This document shows positions 47,200 to 58,472 of a DNA stretch of 64,000 nt, in pieces. This stretch comes from Pseudoneurospora amorphoporcata (taxonomy: Eukaryota; Ascomycota; Sordariomycetes; Sordariales; Sordariaceae): NCBI GenBank assembly GCA_033297205.1, contig MU859139.1, positions 1 to 64,000 of the forward strand, in the 5' to 3' direction. Each line of letters opens with the position of its first letter. The stretch's first letter is position 1. The translations under genes and the position numbers were made by a program. Below the pieces are notes generated by a model. That model ran no database searches. It was not told the DNA's origin and saw nothing but the letters and a program-made list of their open reading frames with translations.

Positions 47200-49389
47200 T
47201 TTTGAGTTTTTGGGGGTGGTGGTCAGGTTTGAGCCTTGCTCTCTAATGTGTGTTGATGGAGGATTTTTGTTAACCCTAGAAGTTGTGGGTTGGGCGAGAA
47301 CTTTGGGATTTCAGGTTGACGATAGTTGAGAGGAAGTTGTCTTGAATATTCCTCGTTTCAGAGTCACTGTTCCGAATCTGCGGTAAACCCCAGAAAATTC
47401 CCGAGGAAACATCCAGAAACCTTTGGAGGTGCGTCAGCTGTTGTGGTTGCCTTCACAATTGAAAGGCAGTGGCGTTGTGAATGCATGGCGGTTGTTAGTG
47501 GTTACAAGAAATAATGCTTGTACCTGCATTAGAGCCACATCTGAGCTAGCAATTTTTTGTGGTAGGCGGACAGCGGTCTTTTCTAGCGTGAGCCCCACAT
47601 TTGCTGTAATGCAACAGCACTGATGACAATTTTAAATCAACAACAACCGCAATTGCAAAACAACCCAAGTGAATTCCTTACCAAGAATTACCAAGTCCAT
47701 CTTTTAAAACCATACCGAGAGTACTCACCAGCTTTGTTTATAGTCGTTATTCCATTGGAAATGATGTCTTCCGCTTGCCAAGTGCACAATTTCAGTTGGA
47801 CGGATGACCCAAGGCGACTCCCCTGATCTCCTCTGATTTCTAGCAAACGAGCTTCTCTTCGATCCCAGGTCGAGCCGAGGTACTGGACCAAATATTCCGA
47901 TATTGCCCTTGTGTTACACCAGAAGCTGCCGGCAGTGACCGGGAGGCGACTGCCTGCATTTGTATTGTGTGGCTGTCGTCTGGATGGGAATACGAGCAAA
48001 GCTGTGCGTCCTATAAGCCAAGCCGGAGGGCCTCAACCAACGGGAGCCAGAAACAACGAAACAAATCTCAGCAAGCACTTTAGGCACGAGGGAGATGCGA
48101 CCATTTAAAAGCCGACCTCGAACAAACACAACTTTGGGCAGGCGCCAAGGGGGACTTTGAGGCCATTTGCCGCAGCGAATGAGAGCCGGTGACCCCGAGC
48201 TTGTCTGCGTTAAGCTCTCAGAAGCGCCGTTTCAGGTTGACATTCAGTGGGTTTCCAGAGATGGGAATAGTGGCACCCCAGCACTACCGGAAGGTCGCTG
48301 CGGCGGCTGTCATCGGTGGCCGACCTGGTTGGTTCGTTTGGGGTTTTGGGCGTGAAGCTGTCCCCGCAAGTCCGCAACGCCACTCCCGTCTTGGTTGGTG
48401 CTGGTTCAATATTCAGCTGGGTGTTGGACCCCCATGGCTACCGTGGTACCCAGAAGCCCATGTTTCAGGGACATCGATCCCTTGAATTTTTGTTCTCTTT
48501 CCTTCCTTCGATGCCCTTTCTTTTTTGCACATTGCACTGTTTTCCCCCTGCATATGTTGTCAAGGTGCCCACATCCCGTCCCTTTTTGGACCGTCGATCT
48601 CACTTGTGGACCAGTCGGGAGCAGAGGAAGGTCAAGCGAGCAGTGCTCATTGAAATGGAGCCCCCAATGATGCCAACCCACTGATTCCAAATTGCGATGT
48701 TCAACTGCATGTTGGCTTCCGAAACGCGCTGCCCAAGGGTAGGCCCACTTGTCACTTTTGCTATATGGATGCCGTCGGATTACAACAGCTTCAGATATAG
48801 GGTCTTTTTTGAGTGTATGTATGTTCATTAAAAGCGGAGGTCCGGGGACGAGCAAACAAAAAGTCGCCAACCGGGCAGTGGCATCGGCGCTCGAAAAGTC
48901 GACATGGTTTCAAACCACTCCACACAGCTGGTAACCACGTCGTGAGGGCGTGTGTTCTGCTTGGCTGATCCAAGCTCGCAATCGGTTGGGGATCGTCACC
49001 AGAAGATTGGCTGCCCCTGGGAGGACCGAGAGGAACGATGACCGGATGAACATGGGACGGACGACAGAGTGTTTGCCAAGTCCGATGATCTTGTTTTTCT
49101 GGTCCTCCTTTTCCCTACGAGTAATGTTTCAACGACTGCTTATCACCTTCTCTTCCCTCTTCTTCAAGTTACTTTTCTTCTACCAGCCAGTCTCCTCCTT
49201 CTTGACCAAAACACCGGCTTGACTCGTCCTCCCTCACTCTCTTTTCACTTTCGACAAGTTGTCGAACCTTCACTCATTTAACACATAACAAAGTCCGAGA
49301 ACCGCAATTCGTCGCGGTCGCCCATCTCGGCCACACATTCTTTTACCTATTTTTTCACCTACATCGCCTATCTCGTCTTTCCTGTCACG
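47200..49389. other. Intergenic, divergent promoters
   Basis: About 2.2 kb between the Wss1-like gene and the aspartic protease gene, which are divergently transcribed. Only chance frames are seen (for example 48406-48870 minus, with no recognisable domain). A pyrimidine-rich tract at about 49130-49370 precedes the protease start. Confidence 0.5.
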
Positions 49390-50950
49390 ATGAAGTTCCC
49401 CATCGTCGCCGCCGTTGCGGCTTCCGTTCTCTCAACAGCTGGTCTGGTTGCTGGTGACCCTCACGTCAGCCAGGTTCGCGCCGAGGACCTCAAGGTCCGC
49501 AAGCATGGCGGTCACAGTTTCAAGGTTTCCCAGATTTTCAACCACAAGTACCAGCAAAAGGTCAAGGGCAAGGGCATCAGAGATGTCGCCAAGATCTACG
49601 AAAAGTACAACCTGAAGTTACCCGACCATCTTCGCCAGGCTCTCCTCCGCGTCTTTGCCGACCTAGGCGTCAAGGTGCCAGGCAATATTCACGCCCTAAC
49701 CGATGGCCTCTTCCCCACCGAGACTGTTGGTAACCAGGGTACGTATGCCATTGTTCTGGGCCCATCCCTGCGCACATTTACTCACATCCCTTGCAGGTGA
49801 GGTTGAGGCTACGCCCGTCGAATTCGATGTTCAGTATCTCGCCCCTGTCCAGATCGGTACCCCGCCCCAGACGGTCATGTTGAACTTCGACACCGGCTCT
49901 TCCGATCTCTGGGTTTTCAGCTCCGAGACGCCTGCCAAGCAGCGCAAGGGCCAGAAGATCTATAACGTTACCGAGAGTACCACTGCTGAGCGCGTCGACG
50001 GTCATGTTTGGAGGATCTCGTACGGTGACGGCAGCAGCTCGTCCGGGAATGTTTACCTTGACAAGGTCAGCATTGGCGGTGTCGAGGTTGACAAGCAGGC
50101 TATCGAGTCTGCCACCTATGTGTCCAACTCTTTCACCAATGACGCTGCCTCCTCCGGTCTCGTCGGTCTCGCCTTCGACTCCATCAACCAGGTCAAACCC
50201 CGCAAGCAAAAGACCTTTTTCGGCAACGCGATCGAGGACCTGGCCATGCCGCTGTTCACTGCCAATCTCAATAAGGCTGAGCCTGGCAACTACAACTTTG
50301 GCTTCATCGACCCTACCGAGTTCGTCGGCCCCATTAGCTTCGTCGAGGTTAATTCTTCCCGCGGTTTCTGGGAGTTCGAGGTCACCGGCTACACCCTCCC
50401 CGCCTCCAACATCACCGAGCCCAACAACAAGACGGATGTTTTCCAGTCCATGCCCCACGCCGCCATTGCTGACACCGGCACCACCCTCCTCATGCTTCCC
50501 CAGCCCATCGTCGACGCTTACTACACCCAGATCGCCAAGGCCCGCAGCGACAACTACTATGGCGGTTACGTGTTCCCCTGCAACGCCGACCTCCCGGACC
50601 TGATCCTCCACATCGGCTCCTACAAGGCACGTCTCACCGGTGATCTCATCAAGTACGCTCCCGCCGACACGGACGACTTTGCGACGTCCAAGTGGTGCTA
50701 CGGTGGTCTCCAGAGCGCTCAGGGCTTCCCCTTTGCTATCTACGGAGACATCTTCTTCAAGGCCCAGTTTGTTGTTTTCCAGGGTGGCGAGACCGATAAG
50801 AATGACTGGTCCAAGGGCGCCAAGTTGGGCTTTGCTGCCAAGCCTGGTACTGAGCTCCCCAAGGACATTCTGCCTGGCAACAATGTCACTAGCACTCTGG
50901 CGAGAGTCCGCAGACGCACTGGGGGCGCTTCTTCTCGTCGTGTTGACTAA
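49390..50950 (+). CDS. Pepsin-family (A1) aspartic protease, secreted
   Basis: Exons 49390-49738 and 49797-50950 join AAC CAG G|GT GAG (GTACGT donor, TTGCAG acceptor), giving 500 residues. There is a signal peptide of about 22 residues (MKFPIVAAVAASVLSTAGLVAG) shown here only by its first and last parts in the sequence, then a propeptide of about 80-90 residues rich in Lys and His. The mature bilobal enzyme has catalytic Asp148 (FDTGSSDLW) and Asp342 (ADTGTTLLM), the flap YGDGSS, and KWCYGGL near the end. It resembles the penicillopepsin/endothiapepsin group. Beyond the usual end at KLGFAAKPG there is a C-terminal extension of about 35 residues with an N-glycosylation site (NNVT) and a basic RVRRR cluster. 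Secretion is likely; a vacuolar location cannot be excluded. Confidence 0.93.
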
Positions 50951-51890
50951 GTTGTAGACTCTGGTGGTGCTTTGGGTCAGCATGTTGGTTGTTTTCGAAT
51001 TCGCGATTGGTAATATTTTGAGAAGCAATCCGTGACCCTTACTCTGTCTGGGCAAAACAAACCATACGTAGTTTACATTGAGACAAGAATGCGTACGTGG
51101 TACATGCTATCTAGCCAGCTTCTTTTGCGTTGCACAGCGGGTCATACCTATTCGGTTTATTCTTCTTCTCTTGATGTGTTTTATAGTGGCCGTTTTACCA
51201 ATTTTGTTTTTCCAATGCATGAGCCTCTGGTTAAGGCTCGCCTGATACCCAGATATAAAGAATCGGTTAGAAATATACACAGGTTTTCTATCTCATGTGA
51301 ACTACTGTCTATGAAATCACATAAGTTTTATGTATGGGGCAAAGGGGAGAGGCTAGGCGGGGGGTACCGTATCCGGTGCTGTTTCTGGTATAACCCTAAC
51401 CCTTCTATATCCGCTTCGTAACCCTTTTCCAACGGAAGACAAACACCACGCGCCTTCAACCCTGGGATATCCCCACACGCGTTGTCCCGCGGGGGAGCTT
51501 CCATCAACTTTCAGCAATCGATCGACGATCAAACTCAAAACAACCACAAGATACCCAAAGGTTCATTGGATTTATTTCTATTCTTTTTCGACAGCCTTTC
51601 GTCAGCATTCCATACCATCATTAACTGGCACCAACTTTTGGCGCAACACCTTGCCGCAACCGATTGTGTGCCCCGCATCGCATCGCATCACATCGCCGTC
51701 GCAAATGGCAAGGGCGTCGTCATTGCGCCAAAAAGCGCCCACTCTCACTCATCACTCACTCACTTTATCAACTATAAAGGAAAACAACCAGCAACCAACC
51801 ACCCACCCGACCAGCTCCCTTCACCCTCCCAAGATTTTCGTACCTCTCAAAACCTAAACCACCAAAACTGCCGGCAAAAAACCACCCAAG
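50951..51890. other. Intergenic upstream of CDC26-like gene
   Basis: No gene seen. A TATA-like ACTATAAAGG occurs near 51770, and a C/A-rich leader directly precedes the start at 51891. Confidence 0.5.
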
Positions 51891-53561
51891 ATGCTCCGCC
51901 GCCCCCTAACAGTCCTAACCATAACAGCCGAGGACATAGCCTCCTACGAAGATCGCGCCCTCGAGCGTCAAAAGGCCCGTGAGATCGCTGCTCGCACGCA
52001 AGCTCGTCAAGATGCTATGAGACGGGGCCATGGTCACCCCCAACCACAGCAGCCCACTGCTGAAGCGAGGATCTTTGGGAGGGAACATCCTGGTGGGTTA
52101 GGGTTGGGTGCCACCGGTGGGCATGGGAGGATAAGCGAACAGCACATGGGCACCGGCACCGGCACCGGCACCGGCAACGACGATGGTGACGACGAGGAAG
52201 AAGAAGATGCCGGAGACGAGAGTGATTATGCGCAACGCCATGCGCAAAGACAGGCGAGGATGATGGAGCAACAGCGAGAGGCGGCGCGGAGAGTACAGGC
52301 TCAGCAACGACTTGCGCAGCAGCAGCAACATCAGCAACAACAACACCAACAACAGGGACAGGTCCAGGTGGAAGAGAGGACGACGGCTACGACGGCTGCT
52401 CGAGGGAGGCAACCCCGCAGTCATCAACCACGCGCAGCAGCAGCAGTTACTCCCACTGGACCTACTGGACCCACAACGACGACAGCAGCAGCAGCAGCAG
52501 CGGCGGTGGAAACTCCATCTACCATGCCAGGAGGAGCGGGAGGGAGAAGGGGACTACGCGGGGGCACAATGACGCGTACAGGACAACAACAACAAACCCC
52601 GGCTGCCCCACGACAATACGATGGCGGATCAGATCAACGCACTCAAGAAGCAGAAGAAAACTCCTCAGAAGAAGAAACCCAACGAATCGACCAAGTCCAA
52701 CAACTCCCACGAGCGTACACCTACTCGGGGGAAATGGATCTTGATATCAACACGCACATCCCACTTGTCCCCTCCCCCTCTGACGATAACGACACCGTTG
52801 TCAACTATGGTTACAACAACACCACCAGCAGCAGCAATGGTGACAGAGACAGAGACAACAACATAAGAGGAATGGAAATCCTCGTCCCGCCCTACCACCT
52901 CCACGGCTACGGCTTGCATGTGGAAAGCCATGAGATTCAATTCCATACTCCCCCCGTTGCCAGCCAGTCGGGGAATCAGGTTATTGGGACGCCGGTCAAT
53001 CAAGCACACTATTCACAAGCCTCGCAAGCTTCCACCTCTCAAGCGTCGCAATCCCAATCGCAATCCCAACACAGTCACAGTCACAGTCACACAACGACCC
53101 ACCATAACCAACAACCTCAACTCCCTCCTCCCAATACACGAACCAATACCAATACCAACACAAACCAAGCCACCAACCGCCGCCAATCTCAATCCCAAAA
53201 TATCCCCCCACCAGCACCCACTCCTCCCATCCTCCCCCGCCCCCCTACTACTACAACGACAACACCCGCCCAGCGCGCCCTGCTTCAAGCCCAGCAGCGT
53301 GCCCAAGCAGCCCAGCAAGCCTCCGTGGTCCGTGCGCAAAGGAGGCGAATGGCCATGGAAGCGGATGAGCAGGAGGGCTTGTATGCTAGGTTGACTAGGG
53401 GACATGCGAGTTTGAGTGTGCCTTCTAGTGTGGCACCGTCGGCTGGGTCGAGGGGTGCTGATGGCGGGCAGATGGTTACGCCGGAGGGACAGGTTGGTGG
53501 TCCTGCTGGTGGTGCTGGAGGGGGAGGGAGGGCTGCGGCTCATGGGAGACGGAGGGGTTAG
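51891..53561 (+). CDS. CDC26: CDC26-like APC/C subunit with long Q-rich extension
   Basis: The start MLRRPLTVLTITAEDIASYEDRA, quoted here in part, matches the conserved N-terminus of CDC26 (APC12), in which MLRRxPT...EDI binds the TPR groove of Cdc16/APC6 in the anaphase-promoting complex. The frame continues without a stop for 556 residues. CDC26 is normally about 80-120 residues. The rest is low complexity: a GTGTGTG repeat, an acidic patch, many Gln runs (HQQQQHQQQ), Ala and Thr runs, a Ser/Gln/His repeat, and a Gly-rich C-terminus. No intron is needed to keep it open, although one could remove part of it. Identity rests on the first 30 residues only; the extension may be lineage-specific. 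Confidence 0.7.
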   Translation: MLRRPLTVLTITAEDIASYEDRALERQKAREIAARTQARQDAMRRGHGHPQPQQPTAEARIFGREHPGGLGLGATGGHGRISEQHMGTGTGTGTGNDDGDDEEEEDAGDESDYAQRHAQRQARMMEQQREAARRVQAQQRLAQQQQHQQQQHQQQGQVQVEERTTATTAARGRQPRSHQPRAAAAVTPTGPTGPTTTTAAAAAAAVETPSTMPGGAGGRRGLRGGTMTRTGQQQQTPAAPRQYDGGSDQRTQEAEENSSEEETQRIDQVQQLPRAYTYSGEMDLDINTHIPLVPSPSDDNDTVVNYGYNNTTSSSNGDRDRDNNIRGMEILVPPYHLHGYGLHVESHEIQFHTPPVASQSGNQVIGTPVNQAHYSQASQASTSQASQSQSQSQHSHSHSHTTTHHNQQPQLPPPNTRTNTNTNTNQATNRRQSQSQNIPPPAPTPPILPRPPTTTTTTPAQRALLQAQQRAQAAQQASVVRAQRRRMAMEADEQEGLYARLTRGHASLSVPSSVAPSAGSRGADGGQMVTPEGQVGGPAGGAGGGGRAAAHGRRRG

Positions 53562-54042
53562 ATTGAGGTTTTAGGAAAGGATAGATGATTGCCTGGGATA
53601 GTAGTCTAGTCTAGAGAGGATGGTTATCTGATTAGCAACGAAAAATGTTCAGCGAACACGGTCACATCACAGTAGGATTTACATGTGGTGATCATGCCAG
53701 AATCATATTGTCATTCCGCTACATAACATACACTGACTCGTACCACATACCCACTAAATCTTCGTCCTTCCTTCATGCTCATCTAGGACATACATATGTA
53801 GATCTACCCCTTATAGTATATAAGAAGAAACACCATGGTGGCTTGCACAGACCAGAAGTGTATAGAAAAAATACTCATACAAAAACAGAAACCCCTTGGT
53901 ATCATTCATGCCTTTATCCTTTATACAACAAACCCTCCCTAGACTTTTATGTGCCATGGCCCTGACTGAATTATTTGCAAGTGGTTCCGCTTTCTGTTGA
54001 AGATACATAATTTTGTAGTTCCCCCTCCTACCCTCCCTTCAC
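53562..54042. other. Convergent 3' intergenic region
   Basis: This lies between the stop codons of the CDC26-like gene and the histidine kinase. AT-richer, with no gene seen. Confidence 0.55.
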
Positions 54043-57000
54043 TTATTTGCTTTGCAGCTCCTTATTTTGTTCTTCCTGCAGCTGGAGCTTGACCAGGTTC
54101 TCCTCCGTCAACGCCTCTCCCTGTGTCTGTGTACTCTGGTTCACCAACGTCGAACTTGTCGCCGTTTCTTCCACACTCGGTCGTATTTGGTATTCCGCCG
54201 AAGCAACAAGTTGATCAGCTTGAACAAGCACTGTCTGCGCCCCAGGGTCTCCTGTAAGGTTTGTGGTCGTCCCTGGTACGCCTTGTTCAGAAGCTGACCT
54301 CGACGAAAAGTATCCCCCCGTTGGAGAGTGTTGAACCTGACCATCGCCAGCACCGCCACTTTGAGAAACCCCCTCTGCAACTCGGACGGGACCCATAGGC
54401 GTAGCAAGACTTGACCCTTCATCCTCGACATCACCATGGGCATTCAAGTCCAAGTCAGACGGTTCTCCCTCATTCAGCCCAACAGCGGGAATATCCGCAC
54501 TGCGGCAATGCTCGCCCGACTCTGAGCACTGCGGTGTTGTTAGTGAAAGCTCCTCCCTTTTGGTGGTACACCATCTGACCAACATCTTCTCGAGCGTCTT
54601 GCTCTTGACCGGTTTCGAGAGGTAATCATCCATGCCCGCCCTCTTGCATTTTTCCTTGTCGCCTTGGATTGCCGAGGCGGTCATGGCCACGATGGGCACG
54701 TCTCTAACGTAGGTTCTGTAGGGGACATGGTGCCGGAGGAGATGGGTGCACAGGTATCCATCGATCAGAGGCATCTGGACGTCCATCAGGATGATGTCCG
54801 GTTTCCTTTTTTTGCCGGCACTGGCTTCGGACAGGTACTCGAGAGCTTCCTTGCCGTTCCAGGCGGCCGCGACTTGAAAGCCTAGTTTCTTGATCGTTCT
54901 GATGGCGATTTGCTGGTTAATCTCGTTGTCCTCGACTACCAGGATGAAAATCTTGCTACGATCCGTCATGGTGAGCTCCTCCTGTGAGGTGGTAGTGGAG
55001 AGGCTTATCGAGGATTGTCTCCATGCCGACCTCTGCTCACCGCTCAGCCCACTCGGTTCCTGGTCAGCCGGAAGCGGGCTCTTGCAAGACACGCTTGCCT
55101 CGCCCTGCAATCTGTCAGACAGCGGACCAGTAGCCGAATTTTCTTTTTGTGGCTTCTTGAATGGGATCCAGAATGTGGCTGTAGTTCCTTCATCCTGTTT
55201 TGAAGCGAGCGCTATACGCCCATTCATCAGTTCCAGCAAGTTCTTGGAAATAGTTAGCCCAAGACCGGTACCCCCAAACTTCCGCGCTGTCGATGGGTCT
55301 CCCTGACTGAAAGGTTGGAAGAGTCGTTTTAGCACTTCCTCCTTGATACCGATGCCTGTATCCCGAATCACGAACTTCACCTCAATAGTGTCATCCGTTT
55401 CCTGTTCGACAAAGACGTCGAGCTTGACATGGCCCTCATGTGTGAACTTGATGCTGTTTGTCGCCAGGTTTGTGATGATTTGCCGCACACGTCCAGGATC
55501 TCCCATGACCACCAGATCAAGCGCAATATCCGAACATATCTCGTAGTCGAAGGCTAGGCCTTTCCGCTCAGCTGTGAAGCTGAGCATCTTGCTGACCTCC
55601 TGAATGACAACAGCTAATGAGAACTGTACTTCTTCGATGTCCAATCGCCCGGACTCAATCTTTGAGAAGTCAAGAATGTCGTTGATTACAGTCAGGAGTG
55701 CGTTCGCAGAACGGAAAATGTTCTCCGTCAGCTCTCGTTGCTCGGCGTCAAGTCCAACGTCAAGCAACAATTCGGCCATTCCGATTACACCAGTAATTGG
55801 TGTCCGAATCTCGTGAGACATCTAGATGCTGTCAGTTCGGAAGTGATGCGGGAAGCAATTGGATACACTCACGTTGGCTAAAAACTGGCTCTTGAGCCGA
55901 CTTGCTTCCTTTGCGGCTGCTTCGTTGGCTAGAAGCTGTCTCTTCTCCAGTGCTTGTGCCTCAATATCTCTTTCCCGATCCTTTAGTTCGGTGACGTCCA
56001 TTATGAAGCCCATGACGCCTTCGACAAAGTTTTCGGCGGAGTTTCCGGCAATCGGGTCTCTCCTGAGAATGGGCTGAAAGCCAGTGCGGTACCATCTACC
56101 TGCTGAGTCTGTCGTTAGACTCTTCTGGGCACTCGAATACTTGCGTCTGTGATGGCACTTACCGAACTTGTGGTCCTGTAGTTCTACCGGTGATTTTCCG
56201 CCGAGAATGGACTCAAGGGGCTGCAGAAAAGCAGGTGTTTGGCCATCCGGTAATTGTTGGTTGAGGTTGTTGAAAACTTCATAGACATCTTTCCCGATAA
56301 ACCATGAGGCACTAAGCTCAGGCGAGAGAGCGTCCCATATCAACGATCCCTCCAGCAAAGTAACCTTCCGGTCGGGATCAACCGCAAACATGGTCATGCG
56401 TGAGTGGGCGATAACACTGCGTAGCTGTTGTCTTGTTCGCTTGGCCTCGAGCTTGGCTTCCATGGTTTCGTGCACGTCGGTGCAGGTTCCTGCGGCCGTA
56501 ATTAGACACCATGATTTTCAACAACAATAAAAGAGAGCTACTTACCGAACCACCTTTCGATCTTTCCCGTTTGTTTGTTCTTCAGAGGCAGCGCCCGACC
56601 AAGGAACCATCTCCATTCGCCATCTTTGCTGCGACACCGGTACTCTACCATATACGGCTCCCCGGTTCGAAGTGAGTTTTGCCATCGCCTCTCAGTCTCG
56701 ACCAAGTCATCCGGGTGAAACGCTTTTCTCCAGCCTCCGCCTAGCGAATCTTCTATGGTGAGACCTGTGTAGCTGTACCATCTGCTGTTATAGAAGTCAT
56801 GCGCGCCATCTGGCCCCGCAGTCCACACAAGCTGAGGCATGGTATCGCATATCAACCTGAACCTTTCCTCGTCTGCCTCCTTGATTTGACTGATTTCATG
56901 CTCGATTCGCGTTATATCCCTGCATGTGATCACGCCCGCCAAAAACTCGCCTGTGATCTCGTCACGGATTACAGCTCCCTCGACGTCGAATATTATCCGC

Positions 57001-58472
57001 TCGTCATTTTGGTCCAAGATCCCAATTCTGTAGCTTTCAAAAGGCGTTTCAGTTTTGATCAGAACAGATATCGGGTATTCATCGGTCTCCAACTGCCTGC
57101 TGAAGTCGCCGTTCCACACTTTCCACTGTTCCAGCTTGTTGAAACCTTCGAGTCGAGCGCCATGTACAGGATCTTGCTTGAGAAGGCGCCGGGCAGGTTT
57201 GTTGGGAAGAATAACACTCCCATCCTTCCACATGGCGATGATTGGCGTCTGTGTCTTATCCAAAAGAGCATCTTTCATAACTGTGATTTTTTGCAACATG
57301 GAAGGAGCACTGGTGATGGAAGAGTGGGATGGAGGTCCGAGCGGAGGAAAAGGACTAGATGACATAGCGACCGCGGATGGGCTTAGGGGAAAAGATGGGG
57401 AGAGAGAACGCGAATCACGACTTGATGTCATAGAGGGAGGGTCGTTTACGCTGTAAGGGTACTTTTTCTCAGCAGCATCCAAAACGTCACGCTTCCCAGC
57501 CAGCTTCTTAGCACCAACCGGAGGGACATACTTGGACTCGGTGTTGGTGAAGGTGAGGGTAAAGTAGGTTTGCTGCGGGCTCAACTGCCAGACCGAAATA
57601 ATCATCTTGGCTTGTGCGTGGAACGTAGAGCTCTCTGACCGGGCGTGGGTGTCATATGTTGTCCGGGCGATATCTCTTCTGGCGATAACGACATCCACAA
57701 CAGCGTTGGGTGACGGGTGGCAGGTGGTGTTGGCTGCGTCTCCGTCGCACACGCCATCCCTTGTTGGAGCCGATGTCGATCTAGAACGCGGCAGAGAAGG
57801 GGAAGCTGACGGAGGGACCTGTGCAGGACGTGGCGTGGCGTCTCCGTTGGGATCCATTTGCAGACCCGGCTTGAAGGTCTCTTCCCCTCCCATGTTTCCA
57901 ACTCCCATCTCGAGGGCAACCTGGTCCAAAAACCGTTCCCAAGCAATCCAAACCGGCATGCCATCCTGAATGAGGTCGATGCCAACTTGGGAAAGAGACT
58001 GGCCACGGAGTTGGTCCATTGTCGAGGAAAGATCATCTCCTTCTCCGGTCCCATCTAACGACATGCCCAGTAGTCTTCCCATAGACTCATTAGCGAGCAC
58101 CACTGTTTTGAAGCTATCCAAGACCAGGATTGGCACGGGCAGAAATTGCATTGCTGAAAAGGCAAGCTGGCCCGGAGTTATGAAGGGTATTGTGAGGCGC
58201 AAAGGGCTCGACGACTGACTTCGGCGTACTCGAGGAGCTATGGAAGGAACGCCTCGCCAGAGGCGCTTTAAGTTCCCCTGAGGTAATGGTGTGCGGTCAT
58301 CTATTCGACTTGCGGAGGGAGCTTCAGGATAAAACACGGAGTTCCCGTCCGGTAGTGCTGATGGCATGTTGTGTTTTTGTGGGAATTGTGTCTCTTGGTG
58401 GGCGAACCGGGGCTCGTCCTGCAAGACAAGGTTGTCATTGTCGTCTGGAGAGGAGGGTAGACCGGGGCCCAT
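54043..58472 (-). CDS. Multi-PAS hybrid histidine kinase
   Basis: Four exons are proposed: 56546-58472, 56163-56489, 55873-56099 and 54043-55821. All three junctions keep frame and yield expected motifs (WFG|TCTDVHE, KFG|RWYRT, LAN|MSHEIRTP), giving 1,419 residues. Domains in order: an N-terminal PAS-like segment (about 110), a second PAS (about 395), a well-formed PAS/PAC (about 535-645, with FYNSRWYSYTG), and a fourth PAS-like region (about 660-800). Then come HisKA with phospho-His830 in SHEIRTP, an HATPase with N-box (NLATNSIKF) and G-boxes (DTGIGI, GGTGLGL), and a receiver domain with phospho-Asp1174 (ILMDVQMP) and the conserved Lys in LSKPV. The tail is Gln/Ser-rich. It signals through phosphorelay; the stimulus is unknown. 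The frame stays open upstream to 58601 without an ATG, so an additional 5' exon is possible. Confidence 0.88.

Noticed and set aside
49778..51055. A 425-codon open frame antisense to the aspartic protease
   Set aside because: It mirrors the GC-biased codons of a strong protease gene on the other strand. Its composition (Gly/Val/Leu/Asp repeats) is that of a shadow frame and has no domain.
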